The translations under genes were made by a program, and so were the position numbers. Positions 1 to 9,053 of a stretch of 24,133 bases of DNA are shown piece by piece (position 1 is the first letter of the stretch; the number at the start of each line of letters is the position of its first letter). Source of the stretch: Nemertoderma westbladi (lineage: Eukaryota > Xenacoelomorpha > Nemertodermatida > Nemertodermatidae); contig JAUCBJ010007545.1 of NCBI GenBank assembly GCA_032718475.1, positions 1 to 24,133 of the forward strand, written 5' to 3'. The notes beneath the pieces were generated by a model, which ran no database searches, was not told where the DNA came from, and saw nothing but the letters and a program-made list of their open reading frames with translations.

Positions 1-4
1 TTTC

Positions 5-28
5 GTAAGTGGCTTGTAAGCCGCTTAC
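5..28. repeat. Small hairpin at the window edge
   Basis: GTAAGTGGC and GCCGCTTAC pair over 9 bp around a TTGTAA loop, with one G-T type mismatch. It lies just outside the repeat unit that starts near 55. No function is assigned; it may belong to the repeat that continues off the left end of the window. Confidence 0.5.
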
Positions 29-54
29 AAAAGGCATTATATTATTATGGTCGT

Positions 55-395
55 AAAGTGAAATCCTTTTCCAGTTTCGTTATTTATGATATGTTAAGCT
101 GAAACTTGTGAAATCAGTACTATAGTACTTGTAAATTTCAAATTATATCAGGCTCAGCATATTATAGTTACCCCACTCCCCTCATACCTCCCACCGTTGT
201 TTACAGCAGTTATTGTATTATATAATAATAATATCCACCAAAATCCCAATTGAAGTGCGATATCAAGATTTCCTTAGAATATTCCCTGAATTAGAAATAC
301 AGAGATATGAAATGGCCCTAAAACCTAAAACAAATATATTAAATGGCCTTCCTAGGAAAATACACCCATGTTAGATTGAGTTCATAATCTACAGT
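55..395 (+). repeat. Direct repeat, copy 1 (internally deleted)
   Basis: From GTGAAATCC to GTTAGATTGAG this stretch matches 655-1205 in the same orientation at high identity. It lacks the middle part of the second copy (about 720-945, from the Cys-poor AACCTGCGCTGC segment to the GTGCATTTATAATC segment). No open reading frame of note lies in it. Together with copy 2 it suggests a tandem or nested arrangement of one interspersed repeat about 600 bp long. Confidence 0.75.
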
Positions 396-990
396 TAATT
401 ATATTAAATTTATTAACAGTGGCCCCTTTATAATATCAAAATATAAAATATGGCCCTAAATTCATAAATTAATTTTATTGATGTCTATTGGCAGAAATAG
501 ACTGGCAGACAGACATGTGTCAAACGGAAAAGGCAGGGGGAAGGATAATTGGGATTACAATCAGAGATGTGAGGCAAAGGTGGCTTCTACTGCTTGCCTT
601 GCCATTTGCCCATTGCCTTATAAGTTAATAATAAAAGTAAGTAATAATAGTAAAGTGAAATCCTCCTCCAGTTTCGTTATTTATGATACGTTAAGCTGAA
701 ACTTGTGAAATCAATACTATAATACAACCTGCGCTGCATCATTGGGGAGAAACTGATCCATAGGGCCTATGCAGATTTTTAAGTTTTTTATATGCAGTTT
801 TAAATTTCATAAAATTTAAAACCTTCGATATTTCATATTTTATAATCATTTTGACGTGACACCTGGCAATCATTATAGTAATAATTAAGGTGCATAATAC
901 TAGCACAGGCACATTTTCCATTCAAAAACGTGCATTTATAATCTCTGTACCTGTAAATTTCAGATTATATCAGGCTCAGCATATTATAGT
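165..990 (+). repeat. Left arm of a large inverted repeat
   Basis: The reverse complement of about 2160-2985 aligns with this stretch from end to end with scattered substitutions and small indels. Easily recognised matching landmarks are the GATGTCTATTGGCAGAAATAG segment near 481 (its mate ends near 2664), the segment near 655-705 (mate near 2440-2495) and GGTGCATAATACTAGC near 889 (mate near 2256-2271). The short ORFs in the two arms mirror each other and look like chance frames, not genes. This is best read as a fold-back type or head-to-head pair of a non-coding mobile repeat. Confidence 0.85.
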
Positions 991-1205
991 TAACCCCCTC
1001 CCCTCATACCTCCCATACCGTTGTTTACAGCAGTTATTGTATTATATAATAAATAATATCCACCAAAATCCCAATTGAAGTGCGATATCAAGATTTCCTT
1101 AGAATATTCCCTGAATTAGAAATACGGAGATATGGCCCTAAAACCTAAAACAAATATATTAAATGGCCTTCCTAGGAAAATACACCAATGTTAGATTGAG
1201 TTCAT
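655..1205 (+). repeat. Direct repeat, copy 2
   Basis: Fuller copy of the repeat at 55-395. Its last part (about 945-1205) repeats about 130-395 nearly base for base, including the GCATATTATAGTTA and TTGTTTACAGCAG segments. Identity stops abruptly at about 1205, after GATTGAGTTCAT, which marks one boundary of the repeated unit. Confidence 0.75.
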
Positions 1206-1345
1206 TTTACGGGGTGCTTCAAGAGGGGCATGGCGCTTCTCCGGAGAGACAAATTTTAGATTTTTCGATTCTACTTCGTATAAGACATTTTCTTTTTCTT
1301 AATACGGAAATTTATTTAATGATGATGTGTAATGATCAGTTTCAG

Positions 1346-1369
1346 TGATGTATGCGCTTGCATACATCA
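1346..1369. repeat. Perfect 10-bp hairpin
   Basis: TGATGTATGC and GCATACATCA are exact reverse complements around the tetraloop GCTT. It lies in the centre of the large inverted repeat. There is no U-tract after it and no reason to call it a terminator. Confidence 0.8.
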
Positions 1370-1449
1370 ATTTCTTGCTACGAATGTGTTGTTCAAAAAC
1401 CCATTCGAGTAACAACATAACAACATAAATAATTATAACACCTACTTTT

Positions 1450-1467
1450 GGTCTACAAATGTAGACC
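1450..1467. repeat. Perfect 7-8 bp hairpin
   Basis: GGTCTACA and TGTAGACC are exact reverse complements with almost no loop (AA). It follows the 1346-1369 hairpin by about 80 bases in the same spacer. Confidence 0.75.
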
Positions 1468-2159
1468 TTGAGCGCTATTGGGTTTTAATTCTAACTAATT
1501 TTAGGGCTAGCAATAATTATAGTTTTAATGTTAAGACCAAAGACCCTAGAGTGTACAAAACAAAGAGGTAAAGTCGCTTTAAGTCCCATTGCCATTTAAA
1601 GGAGCAAGTTAGTAAAGGAGCAGGTTACAGAAGCGTGTTGGCGGAACCAAAACAATAAACGAAAGTTAACACATTTTACAAGATTATGCAGGTTACTTAA
1701 TTGGGCCTTGGTTCTTTATTTTGTACTCACCCCTAATATTGTCTCTAATTGATAAAAAGGTATCTGGAGATGTATTAAGAATTATAAGATCCTTGAAGAA
1801 TAACTCTAATAATTTTTGTCGTCAAATGAAACGTAGACCTATGGATGCATCAACGGAAGAGGTGAAGTCACTTATCCTAGATCAATCAAAATGAGGTAGC
1901 TGCTTGTATAAGGAATCCTACAATTGTTTAGTCACATTGGAAGAACAATATTACAGGCGTGCATTAATGTGTGCAATGCGTGCATGTGTTAGCCTATGTT
2001 CGGGGTGTATTCTAATTATGTTCTAACTGTGTTCTCGTGTGTTCCCTTATGTTCTATAATTATTTATATCCGGCGTGCAAAGGCTTGATCCAGACCCCTC
2101 TAACCATCTCACAATCCAGTCAGGCAGCCTTAGATTTGGCAAAAATGGAATCTGCGTCG

Positions 2160-2985
2160 ATAACATCATATAATATGCTGAGTCTGTTATAATCTGAAAT
2201 TTCTTAACAGAGATTAAAACTACATGTTTTTGTATGGAAAATGTGCCTGAGCTAGTATTATGCACCTTAATTATTAATATAATGATTGCCAGGTGTCACA
2301 TCAAAACGATTATAAAATACGAAATATCGAAGGTAAAAATTTTGAGTATTTGGCCCTCTAGCAGTGGACTGGGGAACTGCATATGGATCAGTTTCTCCCC
2401 AATGATGCAGCGCAGGTTGTATTATAGTATTGATTTCACAAGTTTCAGCTTAAACGTATCATAAATAACGAAACTGGAGGAGGATTTCACTTTACTATTA
2501 TTACTTACTTTTATTATTAACTTATAAGGCGATGGGCAAATGGCAAGGCAAGCAGTAGAAGCCACCTTTGCCTCACATCTCTGATCGTAATCCCAATTAT
2601 CCTTCCCCCTGTCTTTTCCGTTTGACACATGTCTGTCTGCAAGTCTATTTCTGCCAATAGACATCAATAAAATTAATTTATAAATTTAGGGCCATATTTT
2701 ATATTTTGATATTATAAAGGGGCCACTGTTAATAAATTTAAAGTAATTAACTGTAGATTATGAACTCAATCTAACATGGGTGTATTTTCTTAGGAAGGCC
2801 ATTTAATATATTTGTTTTAGGTTTTAGGGCCATTTCATATCTCTGTATTTCTAAATCAGGGCATATTCTAAGGAAATCTTGATATCTCGCATTTCAATTG
2901 GGATTTGGGTGGATATTAGTTATTATATAATACAATAACTGCTGTAAACAACGGTGGGAAATATGAGGGGAGGGGATAACTCTGT
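2160..2985 (-). repeat. Right arm of the large inverted repeat
   Basis: Reverse complement of about 165-990. The match includes the segment missing from direct-repeat copy 1, so the arm was derived from an arrangement like 165-990 and not from one single unit. It carries a small insertion relative to the left arm near 2340-2380. The match fades at about 2985, shortly before unrelated sequence leading to the poly-C tract. Confidence 0.85.
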
Positions 2986-3726
2986 GAAACAGTACAACGT
3001 GCCAGTGCGTGTCTGAGTCTGTATTCACAGATATACGCACTATAATCACATACTCTTTGCCGGAGTCATGATTGCTGCATAGAGCATTGATACCAACCGT
3101 GACAGTGGAACAGATGGTGACTCCCCCCCCCCCCCCCCCCCCCCAAGGTCGGCGAGGTCTCAAGTGTTTGGAACTCATTCAACCTAAATACACGTGCAGA
3201 ACTCACTCAAAAAATCAAAATGTCTCAATGTCTCATTTGAGCCACTTAAATGTAAAATGGCCCTAGATGGCAATAGATACGAATTGATTTCTACATCTTG
3301 TTTCTCGCATTACATGTGTTTTACGTTGGTTCTGAATTCATTGGAATAAATAAAAACGGCTTTAGACATTTCAAATTGTATTTTTCGGAGGTGTGTGCCA
3401 AATTAATAATAAACAAAACTAATAACAAAATTTTAATAAAAAAAACTTCCCAAGAAATTGGAATATTTACAATCAGCGCCCCAGAACACCTAAAAATGTG
3501 ATTTTAAGCACGCTAATAAGAGTAAATTTTTTATTATTATTTCCGGTATGAATAGGGTTAAAGGTGTAAAAAGGGTAAAAAGTTAAAGTGGCCCATTCAA
3601 GACAATGTCTCATTGGAGCCACTTAAATGGCCCTCAGTAGACACTGTTCCTAAGGGCCATTTAAATTGGTATGGGTCCTTCAAGACAAATCTCCCATTGG
3701 ATACACGCAATGAAGGAAATGTCATA
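2986..3726. other. Intergenic stretch with short repeats, no gene seen
   Basis: No gene can be supported. A 26-bp word, AATGTCTCATT(T/G)GAGCCAC followed by TTAAATG, occurs at 3227-3252 and 3604-3629, each followed by an ATGGCCCT motif. The interval also contains the 22-C homopolymer. A short open frame at 3298-3501 has no recognisable domain and a composition like the surrounding AT-rich DNA. Confidence 0.5.
3123..3144 (+). repeat. Poly-C tract, 22 C
   Basis: Uninterrupted run of 22 C on the + strand, the same length as the run at 10219-10240. The length of such a homopolymer in an assembly is approximate. Confidence 0.9.
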
Positions 3727-3772
3727 TCATAGCATAGCATAGCATAGTATAATACTCCAAAAATATCCAAAA

Positions 3773-5419
3773 ATGCAAAAATGCAAAAAACCCTGTTGTT
3801 GTGGCTGTACGTACTATACTGCTATACTCAGTTATATGGATACCGGTAGGCATTGTTCTGACTGCCAGAAGGCAGAATGTGCATTAGATCCTGGAGGTAG
3901 GATAGTAACTACTAGGCCAATTCCTAAAAACTCTCATTCTAATCTCGATACTTTTGAGGGCAGATTGCTCTGTCAAAGTTGTAAACTGAAGCGCGGAGAA
4001 CGGCTAACTCCTACAGCTGAAGCTATGTGTGTGGGCAACCGTGACCCACCTAACGCCAACAGCGTTCTGGAAGACGATTCCTCAGACGAGGATGAGTTGT
4101 CTCAACTTGAACCTGCCACTTCCAGGCTGGAGTCAGTTGGTCTATCGACCGACAATACGGAAAATCCCAAAGTTATTTGCGAGCTGCTATGTTTTGTGCA
4201 GTTTCAAATTTCCTCAATGGACAAAACATCACTCGTTTCGGTTGTTTCAAATTTTTACTCCCTCTCTGAGGTAGTGGCTGCCAAAAGACTCCTCTTTGAT
4301 GAAGCGGGTAAATGCGCATCCGCCGATCGTCCTCTGCCTGCGTGGGTGGGTCGGATGGGTAATAAAAAGAAAAAGGCCCACATTAACGATATATTTAATC
4401 TGTTCAATGAGAGCGCTTTTATCGATATCCCCACGAGACCTATATTTGTTGCGTTAAACACTTCTCGTCTACCCCCTTCCGATAATTTGTCGGCTAAGGC
4501 AGCAGTTAGGGACGAAGAAGTACGTGACCTACGGGACCTGGTTATTTCGCTAAAAGAGAAGGTTTTGATCCACGACTCCCTATTGACCTCTTCTGTCTGT
4601 AGTCGGGAGGATTACTTGAAGCTAAAACACTATGTTTTAAGTAACAATTCAGTCAACGTTGTGTCTGCTGGGGGAACTCCTGGGTCAGCTACCGTGTGGA
4701 AACACCAAGTCGCCCCTCCTCCTCCGCCAGTGATCCTCGTTGATGGGGATACGGCGGACGGTCTGGATAATGCCCCGCTCCGGGCATATAGGGATACTCC
4801 GGGACCGGCTCCCGGCAATTACCCCCGTTCCAGAACCGGCTGGCCTCCGCAAGGCTATCGCTCTAGTGATGTTGGCGCCAACGTCTCGCTCCGCTCTCGG
4901 TCCACTGTACTCAACCATGATCTACCTTTACATTCAGGTTCTACTGGCGGTAATGCCGCAGCCGATTCTAATATTGATGAGGATGGATTTCGTCTCGTCC
5001 GTAATAAAAAGAAACGTGCGGCTCCGCGATTTGGGACAGGAGATTTCTCGTCTGGGGATTTTGCTGATCTCTCGCTGGACTCACCCTCTCGGCTAAAGAG
5101 GTTCCAGAAAGGAAGGGATCAAATATTTGTATCGCGATTTAAGCTGCATGTATCTGCTGACTTGGTTAAAAACTTCTTATCTGATAAACTTAACGTAGAT
5201 GTGGACGTTGTTGAGAATCCTAATAAAATCAACAATTCGTATAACTCCTTTATTGTAAGCCCACCTGACGAGTCTTCCTTCTCTACACTCCTACAGTTGG
5301 ATTCATGGCCAAAGGGTATAATTGTTAAGCGCTTTTGGCCTGCGCCGCGTTCCGGCTTCGCCAAACCGACATCCTCACCGCCTTCGACCCGCAGGGTGGA
5401 TGAGTCACCAGTAGCCTGA
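3773..5419 (+). CDS. LINE ORF1 protein (nucleic-acid-binding)
   Basis: Intact 548-codon frame. Residues 1-75 are Cys-rich (CCCGC, CSDC, CQSC), resembling a zinc-binding region. An acidic stretch (DDSSDEDE) lies near 101-108. Residues about 149-240 carry a domain I recognise from ORF1 of CR1/Jockey-like LINEs (VVSNFYSLSEVVAAKRLL, then KAHINDIFNLF). A short probable coiled coil lies at 244-268. Residues about 448-525 look like the RRM-like end of such proteins (IFVSRF, then WPKGIIVKRFW). Such proteins bind element RNA and form the retrotransposition particle in the cytoplasm. ATG at 3773 is the first in frame; a downstream Met at codon 22 is possible. No stops or frameshifts were seen, suggesting a fairly young insertion. 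Confidence 0.8.
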   Translation: MQKCKKPCCCGCTYYTAILSYMDTGRHCSDCQKAECALDPGGRIVTTRPIPKNSHSNLDTFEGRLLCQSCKLKRGERLTPTAEAMCVGNRDPPNANSVLEDDSSDEDELSQLEPATSRLESVGLSTDNTENPKVICELLCFVQFQISSMDKTSLVSVVSNFYSLSEVVAAKRLLFDEAGKCASADRPLPAWVGRMGNKKKKAHINDIFNLFNESAFIDIPTRPIFVALNTSRLPPSDNLSAKAAVRDEEVRDLRDLVISLKEKVLIHDSLLTSSVCSREDYLKLKHYVLSNNSVNVVSAGGTPGSATVWKHQVAPPPPPVILVDGDTADGLDNAPLRAYRDTPGPAPGNYPRSRTGWPPQGYRSSDVGANVSLRSRSTVLNHDLPLHSGSTGGNAAADSNIDEDGFRLVRNKKKRAAPRFGTGDFSSGDFADLSLDSPSRLKRFQKGRDQIFVSRFKLHVSADLVKNFLSDKLNVDVDVVENPNKINNSYNSFIVSPPDESSFSTLLQLDSWPKGIIVKRFWPAPRSGFAKPTSSPPSTRRVDESPVA

Positions 5420-5495
5420 TAGGTTGCTGATATGGTTCTGTTTTATATATACAGTATAACTTTTGCTCTCATATACTCTACAGTGAAACTCATCA

Positions 5496-6863
5496 TTGAT
5501 CATAAACTTAACATTATCAATGGCTATCCTAAACTCACTTAGAATATGCACTTATAACTGCAGTGGCCTGAATAATAACCCGGATGTCATTAAGGCTTTA
5601 TGTGACTCGCATGACGTCGTTTTTTTACAGGAAACCTGGTTGGTGAAGCAAAAATTGCCCAAATTAAATTCGCTCCATAATGACTTTTTTAGTTCGGGTG
5701 TATCTTCCGTCGATTTGGCTGATGGTCCATTGGTCGGCCGTCCTTTTGGCGGGTTGGCTGTTTTATGGCGCAAACATTTATCCAGTTCAATAAATATAGT
5801 CAATATTAATGAAAGAATTATTGGTTGTAACATTAAAAGTACTGACGGTTCTAACACTCTGTTACTGAATGTATATATGCCTTGTGAATCCGTTGATAAT
5901 TTAGATTTGTATCTAGAGTTATTAGGTGAATGTTCTGCGTACATTGCTGAGCACCCTGGTTCTAAATGTGCTATTTTGGGAGACTTTAATACTGCTCCCG
6001 ATCGACCGTTTGGTAATGAACTGAAATTATTTTGTGATTGTTTTTCATTGATATGGTCTGATTTACATATTCTACCCGATGACACTTTTTCATTTACCAG
6101 CCATGTACATGGCACAGTGTCGTGGTTAGACCACATCGTTTCCACCGCCGACTTTCATTCCTCTATTAGTAATATTACTGTCCTACGTGATCTTGTTTAT
6201 GATGAACATTTACCCGTCTCAGTGACTGTATCTTTGCTGCTTAGTGCGTCCACACCTGGCAGTAGCAATAACGTCACTTTTTCCAATAACGCAACGTGGG
6301 ATAAAGCCAGCGGTGAAAATATTTCAAAATATTCTCAAACTGTTGATGAACAACTACGTTTATTACAGTTACCCCTTTCTGCTTTAACTTGTTGTGATAT
6401 TCATTGTGAGAATATTAACCATAAAATGTCACTAAATTCGTGTTATACTGATACTATTAATATTCTACATAGCTGTACATCAAAATGTATTCCTCAAAAA
6501 AGGGGTAATTCAATCTCCAATTGCATTCCTGGCTGGAATGAGTTTGTAAAAGAAAAGCGGGCTGCGGCGCAGGAGGCTTTTCATATTTGGTGCGAACAAG
6601 GGCGGCCTAGGTTTGGGCTTGTATGGGAGGTAAAGAAAAAAACGGCTGCGCAATTTAAATTGGATCTCCGAAATTGCAAACGGGAGGAAGGTGCTTTGCG
6701 AGCAGCTCGCCTAGCGGCTTCTTTTATTAACTCCAGAAAAGATTTTTGGAGTTCAATAAAGAAAGCAACAACTATTAAAATGGGTTTAGCAACCTCTGTC
6801 GGCTCCGCCCACACTGAGGAAGAAATAGCCGATTTATTAAGCTGTGCCCAACAAAAGTTATAA
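5496..6863 (+). CDS. LINE ORF2, APE-type endonuclease half only
   Basis: 455 codons, ending in TAATAA. Residues about 14-248 form a complete APE-like endonuclease: Asn21 in TYNCSG, Glu46 in LQETWL, Tyr127 in VYMP, Asp163/Asn165 in LGDFN, SWLDH at 209-213 and the final acid-His pair in YDEHLP (236-239). In intact elements this domain nicks the genomic target so that reverse transcription can begin. Residues 250-455 are the linker that normally leads into the reverse transcriptase, with a basic, helical segment. The frame ends where RT should follow and no RT motif is found downstream. A second in-frame ATG at 5520 is also a reasonable start. The gap to ORF1 is 76 bases. Confidence 0.85.
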   Translation: MIINLTLSMAILNSLRICTYNCSGLNNNPDVIKALCDSHDVVFLQETWLVKQKLPKLNSLHNDFFSSGVSSVDLADGPLVGRPFGGLAVLWRKHLSSSINIVNINERIIGCNIKSTDGSNTLLLNVYMPCESVDNLDLYLELLGECSAYIAEHPGSKCAILGDFNTAPDRPFGNELKLFCDCFSLIWSDLHILPDDTFSFTSHVHGTVSWLDHIVSTADFHSSISNITVLRDLVYDEHLPVSVTVSLLLSASTPGSSNNVTFSNNATWDKASGENISKYSQTVDEQLRLLQLPLSALTCCDIHCENINHKMSLNSCYTDTINILHSCTSKCIPQKRGNSISNCIPGWNEFVKEKRAAAQEAFHIWCEQGRPRFGLVWEVKKKTAAQFKLDLRNCKREEGALRAARLAASFINSRKDFWSSIKKATTIKMGLATSVGSAHTEEEIADLLSCAQQKL

Positions 6864-6900
6864 TAATTATTCATGAATCAATAATTATTGCTGTTCAATT

Positions 6901-7640
6901 TATTTCAGGGAAATTCGTTGAGTAGAAACATATGTAATTATCAGATTCTGCATTTTTGCACTTCTGTTTCTCGCTACTTTTCCTTGTTTCGGCGTCTATA
7001 TTCTACCTATATTATTTTTTTTTTAAAGAAAACTCTATAATTAGAGCCATTGTGTCAATTATTTTCTTCCACCACTGCGTGGAACATCGTGGTATTTATT
7101 GCTATTTCAAAATATATTTTAGAAGGAAAAAAGTTCTGGAAGGGCCATACCTCACTACTTGTTAAATAGAGCCCCCTAGTGGATCATATTAGTATTTCAT
7201 TTACATCTAAGCAAGTTTGTTGGGTATGCTCAAAAGTTATATATTCGCACTGGCCCTTATCGGCCAATGCATATATATATATATATATATATTATTTTAT
7301 TTTATACAACAATATCAATAGACATCAATAATCGACAAGACAACAATCAATAGACATTCAACACATAATTTCATTAACAAATATTGCGAAAACATAATTT
7401 AAATTAATTTTAAAAAGGGTTACAATAAATAATCCATAAACATTCTATGACTCTGAAATGTGTAATCTGTATTAATCAGTCTATCTATACTCTATACATT
7501 ATAATCCAAACTTTTAAGCAAATGGTAGAATTTCACTAAATCCGATTGGTCGAATCGATACTCAAATGTGGGCAGTCCAAGTCAACGAAAGCGGTTGGGA
7601 TAAGTTGTGGAGCCCAAATGGCAATCTCGTATCTCTACGC
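6901..7640. other. AT-rich stretch, no gene seen
   Basis: No supported gene. A 69-codon frame at 6956-7165 is hydrophobic by base composition and matches nothing I recognise. The stretch contains an (AT)n microsatellite and a repeated word, ATAGACATCAATA/ATAGACATTCAACA, near 7318-7365. Confidence 0.5.
7271..7292. repeat. (AT)n microsatellite
   Basis: About 11 uninterrupted AT units following GGCCAATGC. Confidence 0.9.
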
Positions 7641-7749
7641 TGAATGCTTTCTAGTAAGAGAGTTAGTTTAACCAACTCTATTAGGCAACCAAATATCATT
7701 CAGTCATTTCTAACAGCGTTTTGCAGCAATACTGGCTTCGGGTACCCCC

Positions 7750-7966
7750 TGTTCACCGTATTCGCTCCTCCTTGCCTTTGTCCCAGGGACTTTCCATTCA
7801 CCGTATTCGCTACAGTATTCACTTCAGTACTTGCTTTTATCCCTGTATCCTGGGAACTCTACATTTGCCGTATTCGCTCCTTCTTGCTGTCTTGCCGTTG
7901 TCCCGAGTACTCTCCGTTCACCACTGCTTGCTGTTGTCCCGAGTACTCTCTGTTCGCTGTATAAAT
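7750..7966 (+). repeat. Degenerate minisatellite
   Basis: Words of the type TTCACCGTATTCGCTCC, CCTTGTTGTCCCGAGTACTC and close variants recur about five times with spacings of roughly 33-60 bases. The last two units (about 7890-7960) are the most alike (TTGTCCCGAGTACTCTC). The open frames on both strands here are by-products of the repeat. Confidence 0.65.
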
Positions 7967-8069
7967 AAGCTAGTATACAGTGCTGGAGTGCTTGTACTGG
8001 TGACTGCTGCAATGTACTACAGTACTAACGTAGAAGTCCATGCCTAACAAACTGCCTAATTTATACAAA

Positions 8070-8770
8070 GATAGTTTTTGCTACTCTCTATCCATGATCC
8101 TAGGTACTGGAAGTCGTTGACCTTCCTTAGTTGATTATTATCAAGGGTTGTCAAGTTTCCATCAACATTAACAGTCATGAATATCTACTACTTTTGCGTT
8201 CTTGAAGTGTGAATCCCAGATCTTCACCCTTTGTGGCCGTCCTCATTGCATAATCCAGTACAATTACAAATAGTAATGGTGCTAATGTGTCACCTTGCAG
8301 TATGCCAGCCAGGATTGAGAAAAACTCAGTTTCACCATCTGGTGAGAGTACCCGTGCTTCTGTATCACAATATAACAATCCAATGCCAGCAACAATTACT
8401 TCTGGTATTCCATAAGCTCTTAGGATTTCAAGCATTTTACCTCTATGAATGGAGTCGAATGCCTTCTTGAAGTCCACAAAAGTCATGACTGCGGGGAGAT
8501 TCTTTGACTTAATTCCTTCAATCAGTCTCCATAGTGCAAGTATCTGAGATATTGTTGATCTATTTGGTCGAAATTTCTTTTGGCTCTTCCACAGTTGTTT
8601 CTCTTGTGAGGCCTAATCCCATATAGAATCATTTTATTGTATATTTTGGCAGCTACCACAAGCAGACCGATCCACAAGCAGAATAGTTTGTACAGTATAC
8701 CGAGGTCTCCTTTCTTGTGGAGAGGCTTTAGTTGACCTTTAGTCCAAGTTGGACTTTTATTATATTCTAG
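8070..8770 (-). pseudogene. LINE reverse transcriptase fragment, decayed
   Basis: Read on the minus strand, an early RT segment (WTKGQLKPLHKKGDL, rc near 8703-8746) is followed, after a frameshift, by KKFRPNRSTISQILALW and the 103-codon frame 8486-8175. That frame holds RT motif A (FVDFKKAFDSIHRGKM) and motif B (GILQGDTLAPLLF). At about 8175 the frame jumps to a later segment (KVNDFQYLGSWIESS, rc near 8085-8135), so the part with the catalytic xxDD motif C is deleted. The family is an APE-type LINE common in marine invertebrate genomes. Frameshifts and the internal deletion make it a dead copy. Two other fragments of apparently the same family lie at 12373-12667 and 19905-20520. Confidence 0.85.
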
Positions 8771-8870
8771 TATATTGAATCGGTGGACTGGTCTTCATCC
8801 ATTGACTGAAGTGCTTCAAAGCTTAAAATGCATTATATTCTTTCATTGTTTTTACGTAGTTTAATATATT

Positions 8871-8969
8871 AATATCGTAAGTACAATCATTAAGTAACAG
8901 TTGTAGTTCCGGCAGTTTATTTTTAATCAACTGGGCATTTAAATATCGACATTTATAGACAGACTGCAT
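8871..8969 (-). pseudogene. Start of an APE endonuclease from a LINE
   Basis: The minus-strand translation gives KCRYLNAQLIKNKLPELQL followed by LNDCTYDI. This matches the opening of LINE APE endonucleases (a conserved Asn in YLNA/S, then S-x-x-NK-x-x-EL, then YDI). It breaks off immediately after, before the QETW-type motif, which indicates an internal deletion. It lies between ORF1-like debris (9054-10200) and RT debris (8070-8770) on the same strand, in the right order for one LINE. Confidence 0.6.
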
Positions 8970-9009
8970 TATCGGGTTTTTAGTAAGAACTTCCCCTTAC
9001 TGGTTTCCC

Positions 9010-9027
9010 TGGTTGGAATCCCAACCA
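9010..9027. repeat. Short perfect hairpin
   Basis: TGGTTGG and CCAACCA pair exactly around AATC. It lies in LINE debris and no role is proposed. Confidence 0.6.
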
Positions 9028-9053
9028 AGGCTTTTGGCTTCATAGAGCTGTCA

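Larger units (their letters stand above)
1206..2160. other. Spacer between inverted-repeat arms, no gene seen
   Basis: No coding region can be supported here. The spacer holds two perfect hairpins (1346-1369 and 1450-1467) and, near 1960-2060, a run of loosely repeated GTGTTC/ATGTTCTA words. It has no similarity that I can see to a transposase or reverse transcriptase. Confidence 0.6.
3727..6900 (+). mobile_element. LINE (CR1/Jockey-like) with ORF1 and endonuclease, lacking RT
   Basis: A non-LTR retrotransposon lying on the + strand. It starts around a short (CATAG)n run (3727-3746), carries an intact ORF1 (3773-5419) and an intact first half of ORF2 (5496-6863), then stops. No reverse transcriptase frame follows before the next recognisable features. 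The ORF1 layout (Cys-rich start, conserved central domain, RRM-like end) and the APE endonuclease are those of CR1/Jockey-type elements in the broad sense; the exact clade is not determined. LINEs are normally truncated from the 5' end, so keeping the 5' half and losing the 3' half is atypical and implies a later deletion or rearrangement. Confidence 0.8.

Noticed and set aside
1346-1467. Bacterial-type terminators
   Set aside because: The hairpins lack a following U-tract and the window is animal DNA.
478-2667. Mirror-image short ORFs (478-699 and 2422-2667; 890-1078 and 2047-2265)
   Set aside because: They resemble each other only because they lie in the two arms of the inverted repeat; there is no domain, and the frames differ in length through indels.
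4630-4918. Minus-strand and alternative frames within LINE ORF1
   Set aside because: They overlap a long frame with clear ORF1 domains and have no motif of their own.
5552-6145. 197-codon minus-strand frame
   Set aside because: Exact shadow of the APE endonuclease domain on the + strand.
7644-8047. Overlapping frames of 106 and 108 codons
   Set aside because: Both derive from the degenerate minisatellite, and the second runs on into unrelated sequence.
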